Part shown: one piece after another, positions 1-7,071 of the stretch
How the letters are laid out: the number at the start of each line of letters is the position of its first letter
Position numbering within the stretch: position 1 is the stretch's first letter
Origin: JADHLJ01 sp038116915
Lineage (GTDB): Bacteria; Pseudomonadota; Alphaproteobacteria; Thalassobaculales; Thalassobaculaceae
Assembly (NCBI GenBank): GCA_038116915.1
Contig: JAYOEU010000098.1
Location: 1 to 16,204, forward strand
DNA: 16,204 nt
Reading direction: 5' to 3'
Position numbers and translations under genes: made by a program
The notes under the pieces: generated by a model
Seen by the model: only the letters and a program-made list of their open reading frames with translations
What the model was told of the DNA's origin: nothing
Databases searched by the model: none

Positions 1-85
1 ACGGCCGATTCTCGCTCCGGGGCATTGGTGACGCGCCCGTCATAGCGTAGTTTCCGGACCCAGGATAGGGTGTGCGAGCGCGCTC

Positions 86-643
86 ATGAGCGATGCGGAA
101 AGATTCTGGAATTACGCGGTATCCGTCTATGAACGGGCGCGCGAACCGTGCCTTGCCTTGCAGGACGCGTACGGCTTCGAGGTGAACCTGCTGCTGTATT
201 GCTGCTGGCGGGGCACCTTGGGAATGTCGCTGGATGAGGCCGCGATCCGGCGCATCACGACCGCCTGCGCCGACTGGCGTTCCAATGTGGTCGAGCCGCT
301 GCGTTCCGCCAGACGATGGATGAAAGGCCGCGACCGACCGGCCGATGCGCCGCTTCTGCGGGAACGGATCCAGGGCCTTGAACTCGATGCGGAACGCCTG
401 ATGCAGGTGTTGATCCTGGAGGCGGCCGGCCCCGCATCCGAGCCGGCGCGCGCCGGGGCCGGCGGAGAACGGGACATCGCAAGGCGAAATTTGACGGCGT
501 ACCGATCCGCCATGGCGATGCTTGAAACCGAGGGCGTGGAGTCGTTGATCGAGGCTTTGTTGGCAGGCGTCTTTGCCGCGGGCCCGGATGACGATATCGT
601 GACGCCCGCCGACGGAACTCAAAGTGCCGACGGGCAATTCTGA
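86..643 (+). CDS. TIGR02444/DUF2390 family protein, function unknown
   Basis: The 185-residue protein opens with FWNYAVSVYERAREPCLALQD and then VNLLLYCCWRG (residues about 7-42). This aromatic and cysteine-rich start is the hallmark of the TIGR02444 (DUF2390) family of short proteobacterial proteins with no known function. I see no signal peptide or membrane segment. After about residue 115 the chain becomes Ala/Gly/Glu-rich and the last 20 residues look disordered. The ATG at 86 has no strong Shine-Dalgarno, but the family-typical N-terminus begins right after it, so the start is credible. The downstream amidase gene most likely starts at 666, 22 bases after this stop and on the same strand, so the two are probably co-transcribed. 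The family call rests on recalled motif similarity only. Confidence 0.75.
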   Translation: MSDAERFWNYAVSVYERAREPCLALQDAYGFEVNLLLYCCWRGTLGMSLDEAAIRRITTACADWRSNVVEPLRSARRWMKGRDRPADAPLLRERIQGLELDAERLMQVLILEAAGPASEPARAGAGGERDIARRNLTAYRSAMAMLETEGVESLIEALLAGVFAAGPDDDIVTPADGTQSADGQF

Positions 644-665
644 AAGCCAGGAAAGCGATCCAAGA

Positions 666-2012
666 ATGGCCAGGACCATCGCCGAAATCAAAGCAGCTCT
701 GAAATCGGGCGCCACCTCCAGCGCCGCCGAAACCGAATCCGCGCTCGTCGCGATTGACGCTCCGGCGGGCGAGGGAAGCCGCGCTTTCCTCCGGGTGTAT
801 CATGACGCGGCGCAGGCGACCGCGCGAGCCTGTGATCACGCGAGATCACTCGGCATCGAAGGCGGGCCGCTCGCGGGGATCACGATCTCGATCAAGGACC
901 TGTTCGACGTGGCCGGCGAGGTGACGCTTGCGGGCTCCAAGGTGCGGGACAAGATGCCGCCGGCGGGACATGATGCGCCGATCGTCGCCCGGTTGCGGGC
1001 CGCGGGCGCGGTGATTGTCGGGCGTACCAATATGACCGAGTTCGCGTTTTCCGGCCTCGGCATCAATCCACACTACGATACCCCCCGCAATCCGTGGGAC
1101 CGGGCGACAGGCCGGATTCCAGGCGGGTCGTCCAGTGGCGCGGCGGTGTCGGTGACTGACGGCATGGCTGCCGCCGCTATCGGAACGGATACCGGAGGGT
1201 CCGTCAGAATTCCATCGGCGCTGTGCGGATTGACCGGCTTCAAGCCGACGGCGCGCCGCGTGCCGACCGCGGGGGCGTTTCCTCTGTCGACCACGCTTGA
1301 CTCGATCGGTCCGCTCGCCCGAAGCGTCGCCTGCTGTGCCCTGATCGACCAGGTCCTAAGTGGTAAGGTCCCAAGCCCGCTTGTTCCGCGGCCGATCTCC
1401 GGTCTGACCCTGGCGGTGGCGCAAACCATTGTCCAGGACGATATGGACCGCCATGTGGCGGCGACATTCGAGGCCGCGCTGAGCAAGCTTTCCTCGGCGG
1501 GGGCCCGGATCGTGGAAATCCCCTTCGACGTCACCAACGATATCGCCGGGGCGAATGCGACCGGAGGATTTGCCGCGCCCGAGGCTTTTGCGACCCTTCG
1601 CGATCTTCTGGCCAAGGACGAGGCGCGGTTCGATCCCCGGGTATCGGTTCGGGTCAAGCGTGGCGCGCAGATGCCGGCGGCGGACTATATCGCGCTTCTC
1701 GAAAATCGGACGGAGATTCGAGCCAAGGCCGATGCGTCCAGCCGCGATTATGACGCGGTGCTGATGCCGACTACCCCGATCGTCGCTCCACCGATCGCGG
1801 CTCTCTCGGCGTCGGACGAGGCTTATCACGCGGCCAATATGCTGATGCTGCGCAACAGCACTTTCGGCAATTTCCTCGACCGATGCGCCACGTCATTGCC
1901 GATTCACCGCGACGGCGATGCGCCGGTCGGGCTTATGGTGATGGGCGAAACCCTGGGAGACCGCAAAGCCTTGGAGGTTGCGGCGGGGATTGAGGCCGCG
2001 CTCCGGCCCTAG
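666..2012 (+). CDS. Amidase-signature family hydrolase (GatA/AtzF-like)
   Basis: This is a Ser-cisSer-Lys amide hydrolase. From the ATG at 666 it is 448 residues, with the triad visible as Lys77 (in TISIKDLFDVAG), cis-Ser155 (in PGGSSSGAA) and nucleophile Ser179 (in GTDTGGSVRIP). The spacing nearly matches GatA (79/154/178). The frame is open upstream to a GTG at 624 that would overlap the preceding gene. I prefer 666 because AGGAAAG lies about 11 bases upstream and the extra 14 residues are low-complexity. Members hydrolyse small amides, allophanate, malonamide or similar; the specificity cannot be read from sequence. No gatB or gatC is nearby and the length is shorter than GatA, so a catabolic amidase is more likely than the Glu-tRNA amidotransferase subunit. 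It ends 12 bases from the convergent ubiX gene. Confidence 0.9.
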   Translation: MARTIAEIKAALKSGATSSAAETESALVAIDAPAGEGSRAFLRVYHDAAQATARACDHARSLGIEGGPLAGITISIKDLFDVAGEVTLAGSKVRDKMPPAGHDAPIVARLRAAGAVIVGRTNMTEFAFSGLGINPHYDTPRNPWDRATGRIPGGSSSGAAVSVTDGMAAAAIGTDTGGSVRIPSALCGLTGFKPTARRVPTAGAFPLSTTLDSIGPLARSVACCALIDQVLSGKVPSPLVPRPISGLTLAVAQTIVQDDMDRHVAATFEAALSKLSSAGARIVEIPFDVTNDIAGANATGGFAAPEAFATLRDLLAKDEARFDPRVSVRVKRGAQMPAADYIALLENRTEIRAKADASSRDYDAVLMPTTPIVAPPIAALSASDEAYHAANMLMLRNSTFGNFLDRCATSLPIHRDGDAPVGLMVMGETLGDRKALEVAAGIEAALRP

Positions 2013-2024
2013 ACCGAATTGCTT

Positions 2025-2630
2025 CTATCGCCGTTTGCCGGACTCGTCCTCACGCCAGCGCCGAACCGTTCCGACATCCAGGTCGAAAAGGTCGAGCACC
2101 CTTCCAAGCGTATGATCGATCATATCTTCCAGCGATCTCGGTTGCGCATAGAAGGCCGCCATCGGTGGCGCGATGATCGCGCCCATGTCCGACAAGGCCA
2201 GCATGGTACGTAAATGCCCGGAGTGAAGCGGTGTCTCGCGGACCATGCAGACCAGCCGGCGACGTTCTTTCAATGTAACGTCGGCGGCGCGCGCCAATAA
2301 GTTGTCGGTCACGCCGCTGGCGACCTCCGACATGGTTTTGACGGAACAGGGGGCGATGATCATTCCCATGGCGCGGAACGATCCCGACGCGATCGACGCG
2401 CCGATATCCTTGTTGGCATGAACCACGTCGGCGCGGTCATGGACCTCGGCGACCTTCAAATTCGTCTCATGCGCCAAGGTGACTTCAGCCGCGTGGGACA
2501 TCACCAAATGTGTCTCGGGCCGGCTGTCCTCGGGTAAATCGCGGATCAGTTCGAGCAGCCGGACGCCGTGGATGATTCCGGACGCTCCGCTTATCCCGAT
2601 CACGAGTCGACGCTTGCCGGGATGGGGCAT
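2025..2630 (-). CDS. ubiX: UbiX-type flavin prenyltransferase
   Basis: UbiX joins a dimethylallyl group to reduced FMN, making the prenylated-FMN cofactor used by UbiD-family (de)carboxylases in ubiquinone synthesis or aromatic-acid decarboxylation. The 201-residue protein has the flavodoxin-like FMN motif GISGASG (residues 12-18). The residues that bind the prenyl phosphate and act in catalysis all have equivalents at a constant offset from Pseudomonas UbiX: Arg114, Lys121, Glu132, Tyr161 and Arg177. The length is normal. No ubiD lies in the window, so whether it serves ubiquinone synthesis or a catabolic decarboxylase is open. The aromatic gene set across the assembly gap makes the second idea tempting but does not prove it. 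It converges with the amidase gene. Confidence 0.93.
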   Translation of the reverse strand: MPHPGKRRLVIGISGASGIIHGVRLLELIRDLPEDSRPETHLVMSHAAEVTLAHETNLKVAEVHDRADVVHANKDIGASIASGSFRAMGMIIAPCSVKTMSEVASGVTDNLLARAADVTLKERRRLVCMVRETPLHSGHLRTMLALSDMGAIIAPPMAAFYAQPRSLEDMIDHTLGRVLDLFDLDVGTVRRWREDESGKRR

Positions 2631-2675
2631 GAATTTTCTTTGACAGGGATTCCAGGGGGTTAAAAATAACCGCGC

Positions 2676-2704
2676 AATATGGTGGAAACGAGGGCATTGC
2701 GCAA
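2676..2704 (-). promoter_or_regulatory. Candidate promoter of ubiX
   Basis: On the - strand, TTGCGC (2704-2699) and CATATT (2681-2676) are separated by exactly 17 bases, a fair sigma-70-like arrangement. It lies about 45 bases upstream of the ubiX ATG. An inverted repeat with arms GGTTA/TAACC (2658-2671) overlaps the expected start of transcription and could be an operator. This is pattern matching only. Confidence 0.3.
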
Positions 2705-2717
2705 GCGGAAATCGGAG

Positions 2718-2727
2718 NNNNNNNNNN
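2718..2727. other. Assembly gap (10 N)
   Basis: Ten undetermined bases mark a join between contigs. A run of exactly 10 Ns is usually a placeholder, so the real distance is unknown. Adjacency of ubiX to the aromatic gene cluster cannot be assumed. Confidence 0.97.
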
Positions 2728-2730
2728 GAT

Positions 2731-2791
2731 CCAAAACGTCGACGCCTAGCTCTTGCCTAGGTTTGGACGTAGCCAGGCCCTGTTCCGGGGC
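2731..2791 (+). ncRNA. Possible structured RNA, 3' part only (5' side lost in gap)
   Basis: Two hairpins precede the terminator at 2804-2840. The first pairs CCAAA (2731-2735) with TTTGG (2762-2766) outside an inner CCTAG/CTAGG stem (2745-2749 with 2757-2761). The second pairs GCCC (2777-2780) with GGGC (2788-2791). No reading frame of note covers the interval. The run of hairpins ending in an intrinsic terminator suggests the tail of a small RNA or of a transcript whose beginning is in the gap. I do not recognise a known RNA family. Confidence 0.25.
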
Positions 2792-2803
2792 AACGATGCC
2801 ATT

Positions 2804-2840
2804 CGCCCGTCTCCTTTATCGGAGGCGGGCGATTTTTGAT
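2804..2840 (+). terminator. Rho-independent terminator (+ strand)
   Basis: An 11-bp stem pairs 2804-2814 with 2821-2831, with one G-U pair, around a 6-base loop TTTATC. It is followed at once by ATTTTTGATT. On the - strand the hairpin is not followed by a T tract, so it is oriented to end a + strand transcript coming from the gap, not the - strand monooxygenase operon ending at 2851. Confidence 0.8.
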
Positions 2841-2850
2841 TAATTTGGGC

Positions 2851-4524
2851 TCAGATAATCGCGCCGCGAATGAGCTCGCAAAGGCTCGCGCAGTCGGTGG
2901 GAAGCGCATTGCCGCGCCATGCCACATGCTGATCCGGTCGGGACAGCACTAGGGCGTGACTGTAGCTGTCCGGGACCGTTGAAGCGTCGAGGTCGAGGAC
3001 GCTCAACGGAACTCCGTTGATGCGCGCAGCGGTGACAAGCGGGTGAATGTCGATGCTGGGATCGAGTCGCAACAGCGTGTAGTCCGGTCCCATGGCATCA
3101 TAGAGCGACCGTCCCTCTCCGAGCCAAAGATGCGGCGTGCGGCACCCGGGCACGGTCGAGGCGGTAAAGCTTGCCATCGTGTAGCCCGGCGCCGGCTCAT
3201 CCGCTTCATGGGCGATGATCGGCGACGACTCGTAAAAGATCCCGAAATTGAGCCCGGCACAGCAATATTGCTGAACATTGAGATCGTAGGCGGCTTGCCC
3301 GAGCTTGACCCGGGCCGCCGCGCCCGCGGGGCTGTCCTCCTCGATATTCTCCGGCACCGCGCCGCGTTGACCCGCCATCGCGTGGGCATGATCCATCACG
3401 TAGTGTGAAACCTGTTCAGTGATCGGATGACGCTCGCGTTCGTGGGCGTCGAGGATTGAGGCGGGGGCCCAGCCGTTCAGATGCGCCGCCAGCAGCCAGG
3501 ACAGATTCATGGCATCGGCGATCCCGGCATTCATGCCGTAACCGGCATACGGCACCCAGATATGAGCCGCGTCACCGGCGATGAAAACTCGCCGGTCACG
3601 GAACTTGTCGGCGACCAGACGCCGCCCAAACCAGTCTTCCTTGGAAAGAATCTCGTAGTCGAAATCCTTGCCCACGCCGAGGATCGTGCGGATCGCCCAA
3701 TCCCGGTCGACGGACTCGAAATCCTCTTCATTGGGGCGCAGGTAGTTGTGAACAACCCAGCGTTCCTTGCCGTCGATCGCATAGACATTGCCCGACCGGC
3801 GCGGGTTGAGCGAGAACGTCGCCCAGGCGGGTCTTTCGGTCTGCAGGTCGATCAGCTTCGGCGCGCGGATATAGCAGGTTTGGGTGCGGGCGATCACCGC
3901 GTCGCCCTCGAACTTGGCGCCAATAGCTTTTCGGACCAGAGAGGAGCCGCCGTCACAGCCGATCAGATACTGGCAGACAATACGGACCGCCTCGCCGGTA
4001 TCGAGATCAAGCCCCAGAGCGACGACGCCGTCCTCATCCTGGGTGAGGCTTTCGATGCGGGTCCGGTTCAACGTCCGAAGCTTCGGCATTTGCGCCGCAT
4101 GGTCGAAGAGGATCGGCTCCAAAAAGATCTGGTTGATCCGATGCGGCGGTTCCGGGGTCGGCCAGTCGGTGTCCGGTCCGCCCGTCGCGGTATAGCGGTC
4201 GCGCCGGCAGGGGATCGGGATGCGAGTCAACTCGATGCCGGTAAAGGCGGTCCTGTAGGACACGTCGTTCGGATAGTCCGGCGGCAGGCCGGCATTGCGC
4301 AGCTTGCCGGCTACCCCGAGCCGCCGGAAGATTTCCATGGTCCGGGCGGCGACGTGATTGCACTTCGGCGGCGGCGGCTCGCCACGCGCCCGCAGTTCAG
4401 CGACCAGCACTTCAATGCCACGCCAAGCGAGATCCATCGCCAAGGTAAGCCCGATCGGGCCGCCGCCCACGACCAGGACCGGCACCGCGATGTCTCGGAT
4501 CGGATCAGCCAAAATCTGTCCCAC
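2851..4524 (-). CDS. FAD-dependent aromatic monooxygenase (TfdB/MhpA-like)
   Basis: This is a class A flavoprotein hydroxylase of 557 residues. It carries the FAD Rossmann motif GGGPIG (residues 20-25) with Glu43 ending the second strand, the RINQIFLEPIL element (129-139) typical of phenol hydroxylases, the CDGGSSLVRKAIG motif (190-202) and the second FAD motif IAGDAAH (315-321). The C-terminal region, from about residue 440 and including ALVLSRPDQHVAWRG, resembles the thioredoxin-like domain of TfdB/MhpA/phenol hydroxylases. Such enzymes use NAD(P)H and O2 to hydroxylate a phenolic ring; the substrate here is unknown. The start is a GTG at 4524 with a weak ribosome binding site. It is the last gene of a - strand series, 12 bases after the luciferase-like gene, and next to pcaHG it probably prepares a substrate for ring cleavage. 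Confidence 0.85.
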   Translation of the reverse strand: MGQILADPIRDIAVPVLVVGGGPIGLTLAMDLAWRGIEVLVAELRARGEPPPPKCNHVAARTMEIFRRLGVAGKLRNAGLPPDYPNDVSYRTAFTGIELTRIPIPCRRDRYTATGGPDTDWPTPEPPHRINQIFLEPILFDHAAQMPKLRTLNRTRIESLTQDEDGVVALGLDLDTGEAVRIVCQYLIGCDGGSSLVRKAIGAKFEGDAVIARTQTCYIRAPKLIDLQTERPAWATFSLNPRRSGNVYAIDGKERWVVHNYLRPNEEDFESVDRDWAIRTILGVGKDFDYEILSKEDWFGRRLVADKFRDRRVFIAGDAAHIWVPYAGYGMNAGIADAMNLSWLLAAHLNGWAPASILDAHERERHPITEQVSHYVMDHAHAMAGQRGAVPENIEEDSPAGAAARVKLGQAAYDLNVQQYCCAGLNFGIFYESSPIIAHEADEPAPGYTMASFTASTVPGCRTPHLWLGEGRSLYDAMGPDYTLLRLDPSIDIHPLVTAARINGVPLSVLDLDASTVPDSYSHALVLSRPDQHVAWRGNALPTDCASLCELIRGAII

Positions 4525-4536
4525 CTGCGCCGTAAT

Positions 4537-5493
4537 TCACACAGCCCGCCGCATGATCTGGTTTTCGAACCCGCGGATCCGGTCGAGGCACTGCCCGATA
4601 TCCCGGCTCTCGCCGCCGATGATCAGGTGTTGAAGCCCGACCGCGGCAAAGGCCTCGATATCCTCGAGAATATCATCCGCCGATCCGGTGAAACGGCGGC
4701 GCTTGCCGTCTTCGCCGCGCTTTGCTTCGCCGATCTCGAAACCGATGACGAACAACCCGCGCGAGATCGTGGCGGGGTCGCGGCCCGCGGCTTCGGCGGC
4801 GGCAATCACTTCCGCCAAGCCGGCGGCATAACGTTCCGGGGTATCGAACAGGGCGCTCGGATTGTTGCTCATCGGATACCAACCGTCACCCAGACGCCCC
4901 GCTCGCCGTCTTCCGGCGCGGGATTCGCCGCCAACCCAGATCGGCGGATGCGGGTGCTGCACCGGTTTCGGATGGAATTTCAGCCCATCGAAGCGGACAT
5001 GCTTGCCGTGGAAAGCGGGTTTGTCCTCAGTCCAGAGCGTGCGAAAGGCCTGGATGTACTCGTCGGCCGCCGCGCCTCGTGCCTCGAAAGGCGGCCCCTG
5101 AAGCAGCGCGATCTCCTCGGCCATCCAACCGACCCCGACACCCACCGTCAGCCGGCCTTTCGAGAGAACATCGACCGTGTTCAGCATCTTGGCCGCCAGG
5201 ACCACGGGCCGATGCGGCAGGACCATGATCGAGGTCAGCAGACGGATCTTTGTGGTTGATGCCGCGACGAAGGCGAGGGTCGTCACCTGTTCCAGACATT
5301 CGCCGGTATCCTCGGCGAACCAGCGGCCGTCCTCGGTGTAGGGATAGGTCGAGCCGACTTCGTCGGCGATCACGACATGGTCGCTGAAGCCAAGATGCTC
5401 GAATCCCAGCGCCTCAGCCTCTCTGGCGATCGTGGCAAGCGTTTCCGGGGCGGCCGCGGGGCCGCGGATCCCGAGATGAAGTCCGAACTTCAT
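4537..5493 (-). CDS. LLM-class flavin-dependent oxidoreductase (TIGR03619-type)
   Basis: The 318-residue protein belongs to the luciferase-like monooxygenase superfamily. It begins MKFGLHLGIRG, followed by EAEALGFEHLGFSDHV. It then has the strand-helix region ending in KGRLTVGVGVGWMAEE and the HPPIWVGGES motif near residue 207, all standard for this TIM barrel. It resembles the TIGR03619 group, annotated as F420-dependent; in a proteobacterium the cofactor may instead be FMNH2, which the sequence alone does not settle. The C-terminal CLDRIRGFENQIMRR helix is intact. It starts 9 bases after the TauD-like gene and is followed after 12 bases by the FAD monooxygenase, so the three are almost certainly one transcription unit. 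Its reaction in this pathway is unknown. Confidence 0.87.
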   Translation of the reverse strand: MKFGLHLGIRGPAAAPETLATIAREAEALGFEHLGFSDHVVIADEVGSTYPYTEDGRWFAEDTGECLEQVTTLAFVAASTTKIRLLTSIMVLPHRPVVLAAKMLNTVDVLSKGRLTVGVGVGWMAEEIALLQGPPFEARGAAADEYIQAFRTLWTEDKPAFHGKHVRFDGLKFHPKPVQHPHPPIWVGGESRAGRRRAGRLGDGWYPMSNNPSALFDTPERYAAGLAEVIAAAEAAGRDPATISRGLFVIGFEIGEAKRGEDGKRRRFTGSADDILEDIEAFAAVGLQHLIIGGESRDIGQCLDRIRGFENQIMRRAV

Positions 5494-5502
5494 GCCGTAC
5501 TC

Positions 5503-6360
5503 TTAATAGGGCGTGTCGCCGGCGATGGTGATCCGGTGCATCCGCCTGCGTTCGTTATAGTCGGCAAGAGCCTGATGCTGGACACACCGGTTGTCCCACA
5601 AGGCGATGGAGCCCACCTCCCACCGGAACCTGCAGGTGAACTCCGGCTTCGCCGAGTGATCACGCAGGAAATCGATCAGCGTATCCGCTTCCTTCGCCTC
5701 GAACCCCTCCAGGGTCTGGGTGTGGTTGCCGATATAGAGCACTTTGCGGCCGGTTTCTGGATGGGTGCGGATCAACGGGTGCGTCGATTCGGTGGGAACA
5801 TTGCCGGGATCGCGGATCTTCGCCTGCATGGTCGGGTTGTTTGCGTAACGTTCCGTCCGGTTCGACTTGCCGGAATGACGCCGGAATCCGTCACCCACAT
5901 TGTAGGTCCGGATTGCCGAGATCGCGTGCCGCATCGGGGCGGAGAGGGTTTCGTAGGCGAGATACTGGTTCGAGAACATGGTATCGCCGCCGCGTGACGG
6001 AACCTCCTTGGCATAGAGCATGGTCGCCATGGCCGGCTGTGGATTGAACATCTGGTCGGTATGCCAAACCGCGCCGAAGGTGTAGCCGTCATTGGGCTCC
6101 TTCACGATCTCCAGGATCTCCGGATGCTCGTCGAGACCGCGCATGAAGGGGTGGAAGTGAATCTTGCCGAAGCGCCGCGCGAAGGCGATCTGCTGCTCGG
6201 GTGTGATGTTCTGATTGCGGAAGAACACGACACAGTGTTCGAGCCAGGCTTCGCGGATCTCATCGAACGTCTCGTCGTCGAGTTTGCCAAGATCGGCGCC
6301 GTGGATGATCGCGCCGAGATTGCCGGATACCGGTTCGAGTTCGATTTTCTGATAGCTCAT
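5503..6360 (-). CDS. TauD/TfdA-family Fe(II)/2-oxoglutarate dioxygenase
   Basis: The 285-residue protein has the 2-His-1-carboxylate iron site: His100 and Asp102 in AVWHTDQMF, and distal His262 in WDNRCVQHQA. Arg273, 11 residues after the distal His, would hold 2-oxoglutarate. The family hydroxylates next to a heteroatom, releasing sulfite from taurine or the phenol from aryloxyacetates such as 2,4-D. An upstream in-frame ATG at 6390 exists, but I chose 6360. A perfect GGAGG (6371-6367) sits 6 bases before it, and the protein then starts in the family-typical way (MSYQKIELEPVSGNLGAIIHG). A 117-base gap separates it from pcaG upstream, long enough for an internal promoter although I see no convincing one. 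Substrate unknown. Confidence 0.9.
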   Translation of the reverse strand: MSYQKIELEPVSGNLGAIIHGADLGKLDDETFDEIREAWLEHCVVFFRNQNITPEQQIAFARRFGKIHFHPFMRGLDEHPEILEIVKEPNDGYTFGAVWHTDQMFNPQPAMATMLYAKEVPSRGGDTMFSNQYLAYETLSAPMRHAISAIRTYNVGDGFRRHSGKSNRTERYANNPTMQAKIRDPGNVPTESTHPLIRTHPETGRKVLYIGNHTQTLEGFEAKEADTLIDFLRDHSAKPEFTCRFRWEVGSIALWDNRCVQHQALADYNERRRMHRITIAGDTPY

Positions 6361-6366
6361 GGCGCG

Positions 6367-6371
6367 CCTCC
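6367..6371 (-). promoter_or_regulatory. Ribosome binding site deciding the TauD-like start
   Basis: On the - strand GGAGG lies 6 bases before the ATG at 6360. It favours this start over the longer alternative at 6390, which would add ten Arg-rich residues. Confidence 0.7.
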
Positions 6372-6477
6372 GCGGATGGACCCAGACCATTGACGATGAA
6401 TACTACCGGCAGACGCACGGCCTTGCGAGCCCCCAGCGACGGGCGGATCGGTATCAGCACAGGCGCGATTGGCCGGC

Positions 6478-7068
6478 TCAGACGTCGAAGAACACGGTCT
6501 CCCGATCGCCTCGCAGATGAATGTCGAAGACATATCCTCCGCTTGAGCCTGGTTTGGCGGTGGCGATCAGCGTGCCGCGCCGGTCCGCCGGGACAAGGGC
6601 AAGCACCGGATCGGTGGCATTGGCCTCGGCCTCGTCCGGGAAGTAGACCCGGGTATAGGCGTGCAAGGGCATACCGCGCATGAAGACGACCAGATTGAGA
6701 TGCGGTGCTTGGCCAGCGCCGACCGAACCCGGCTTCACCGTATCGAAAATGAACCGGTTTTCGGGATCGGTGCCGGTTCCGAAGCGGCCGAAACCGGAAA
6801 ATCCGGCATTTGACCCGCGCCCGTCGGCGGGATGGGCATAACGGCCCTGTGCGTCGGCCTGCCAAACCTCGATCATCGCGTCGGGCACCACGGCGCCCTC
6901 GGCATCGTACACCCGGCCCTCAAGACGGATGCGGGTGCCGTCCGTGTCGGCACCGGCCATGGCGCCGGACCCCAGAGAAGTCATCTGGTCGAAGCCGTAT
7001 TGCTCGGGCGTCAGCCCATAGGCGAAGAACGGGCCGACTGTCTGTGATGGCGTTTGCCTTCTCGCCAT
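6478..7068 (-). CDS. pcaG: Protocatechuate 3,4-dioxygenase alpha subunit
   Basis: PcaG is the non-iron-binding subunit of the intradiol dioxygenase that opens protocatechuate to 3-carboxy-cis,cis-muconate. The 196-residue protein has the expected N-terminal QTVGPFFAYGL (9-19), the intradiol core RLEGRVYDAEGAVVPDAMIEVWQADAQGRY (48-77, contiguous) and APHLNLVVFMRGMPLHAYTRVYF (121-143). It lacks the paired Tyr/His iron ligands of the beta subunit, as it should. The length is usual for PcaG (about 200). The start lies 3 bases after the pcaH stop, so the two subunits are co-translated. No other pca genes (B, C, D, I, J, F) are in the window. Confidence 0.95.
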   Translation of the reverse strand: MARRQTPSQTVGPFFAYGLTPEQYGFDQMTSLGSGAMAGADTDGTRIRLEGRVYDAEGAVVPDAMIEVWQADAQGRYAHPADGRGSNAGFSGFGRFGTGTDPENRFIFDTVKPGSVGAGQAPHLNLVVFMRGMPLHAYTRVYFPDEAEANATDPVLALVPADRRGTLIATAKPGSSGGYVFDIHLRGDRETVFFDV

Positions 7069-7071
7069 GGC

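Noticed and set aside
624..665. GTG start for the amidase
   Set aside because: It would overlap the upstream gene and add 14 low-complexity residues; the ATG at 666 has a better ribosome binding site.
3481..5259. A 592-codon open frame on the + strand, antisense to the FAD monooxygenase and the luciferase-like gene
   Set aside because: Its translation is Arg/Gly/Asp-rich with no family motif and spans two well-supported genes and their junction; long antisense frames are expected opposite GC-rich genes.
6361..6390. Longer N-terminus for the TauD-like protein (ATG at 6390)
   Set aside because: It adds MVWVHPRRRA, atypical of the family, while a perfect ribosome binding site precedes the ATG at 6360.
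6361..6477. Internal promoter between pcaG and the TauD-like gene
   Set aside because: The 117-base spacer has room, but only a poor -10 (TAGTAT on the - strand) without a matching -35 was found.
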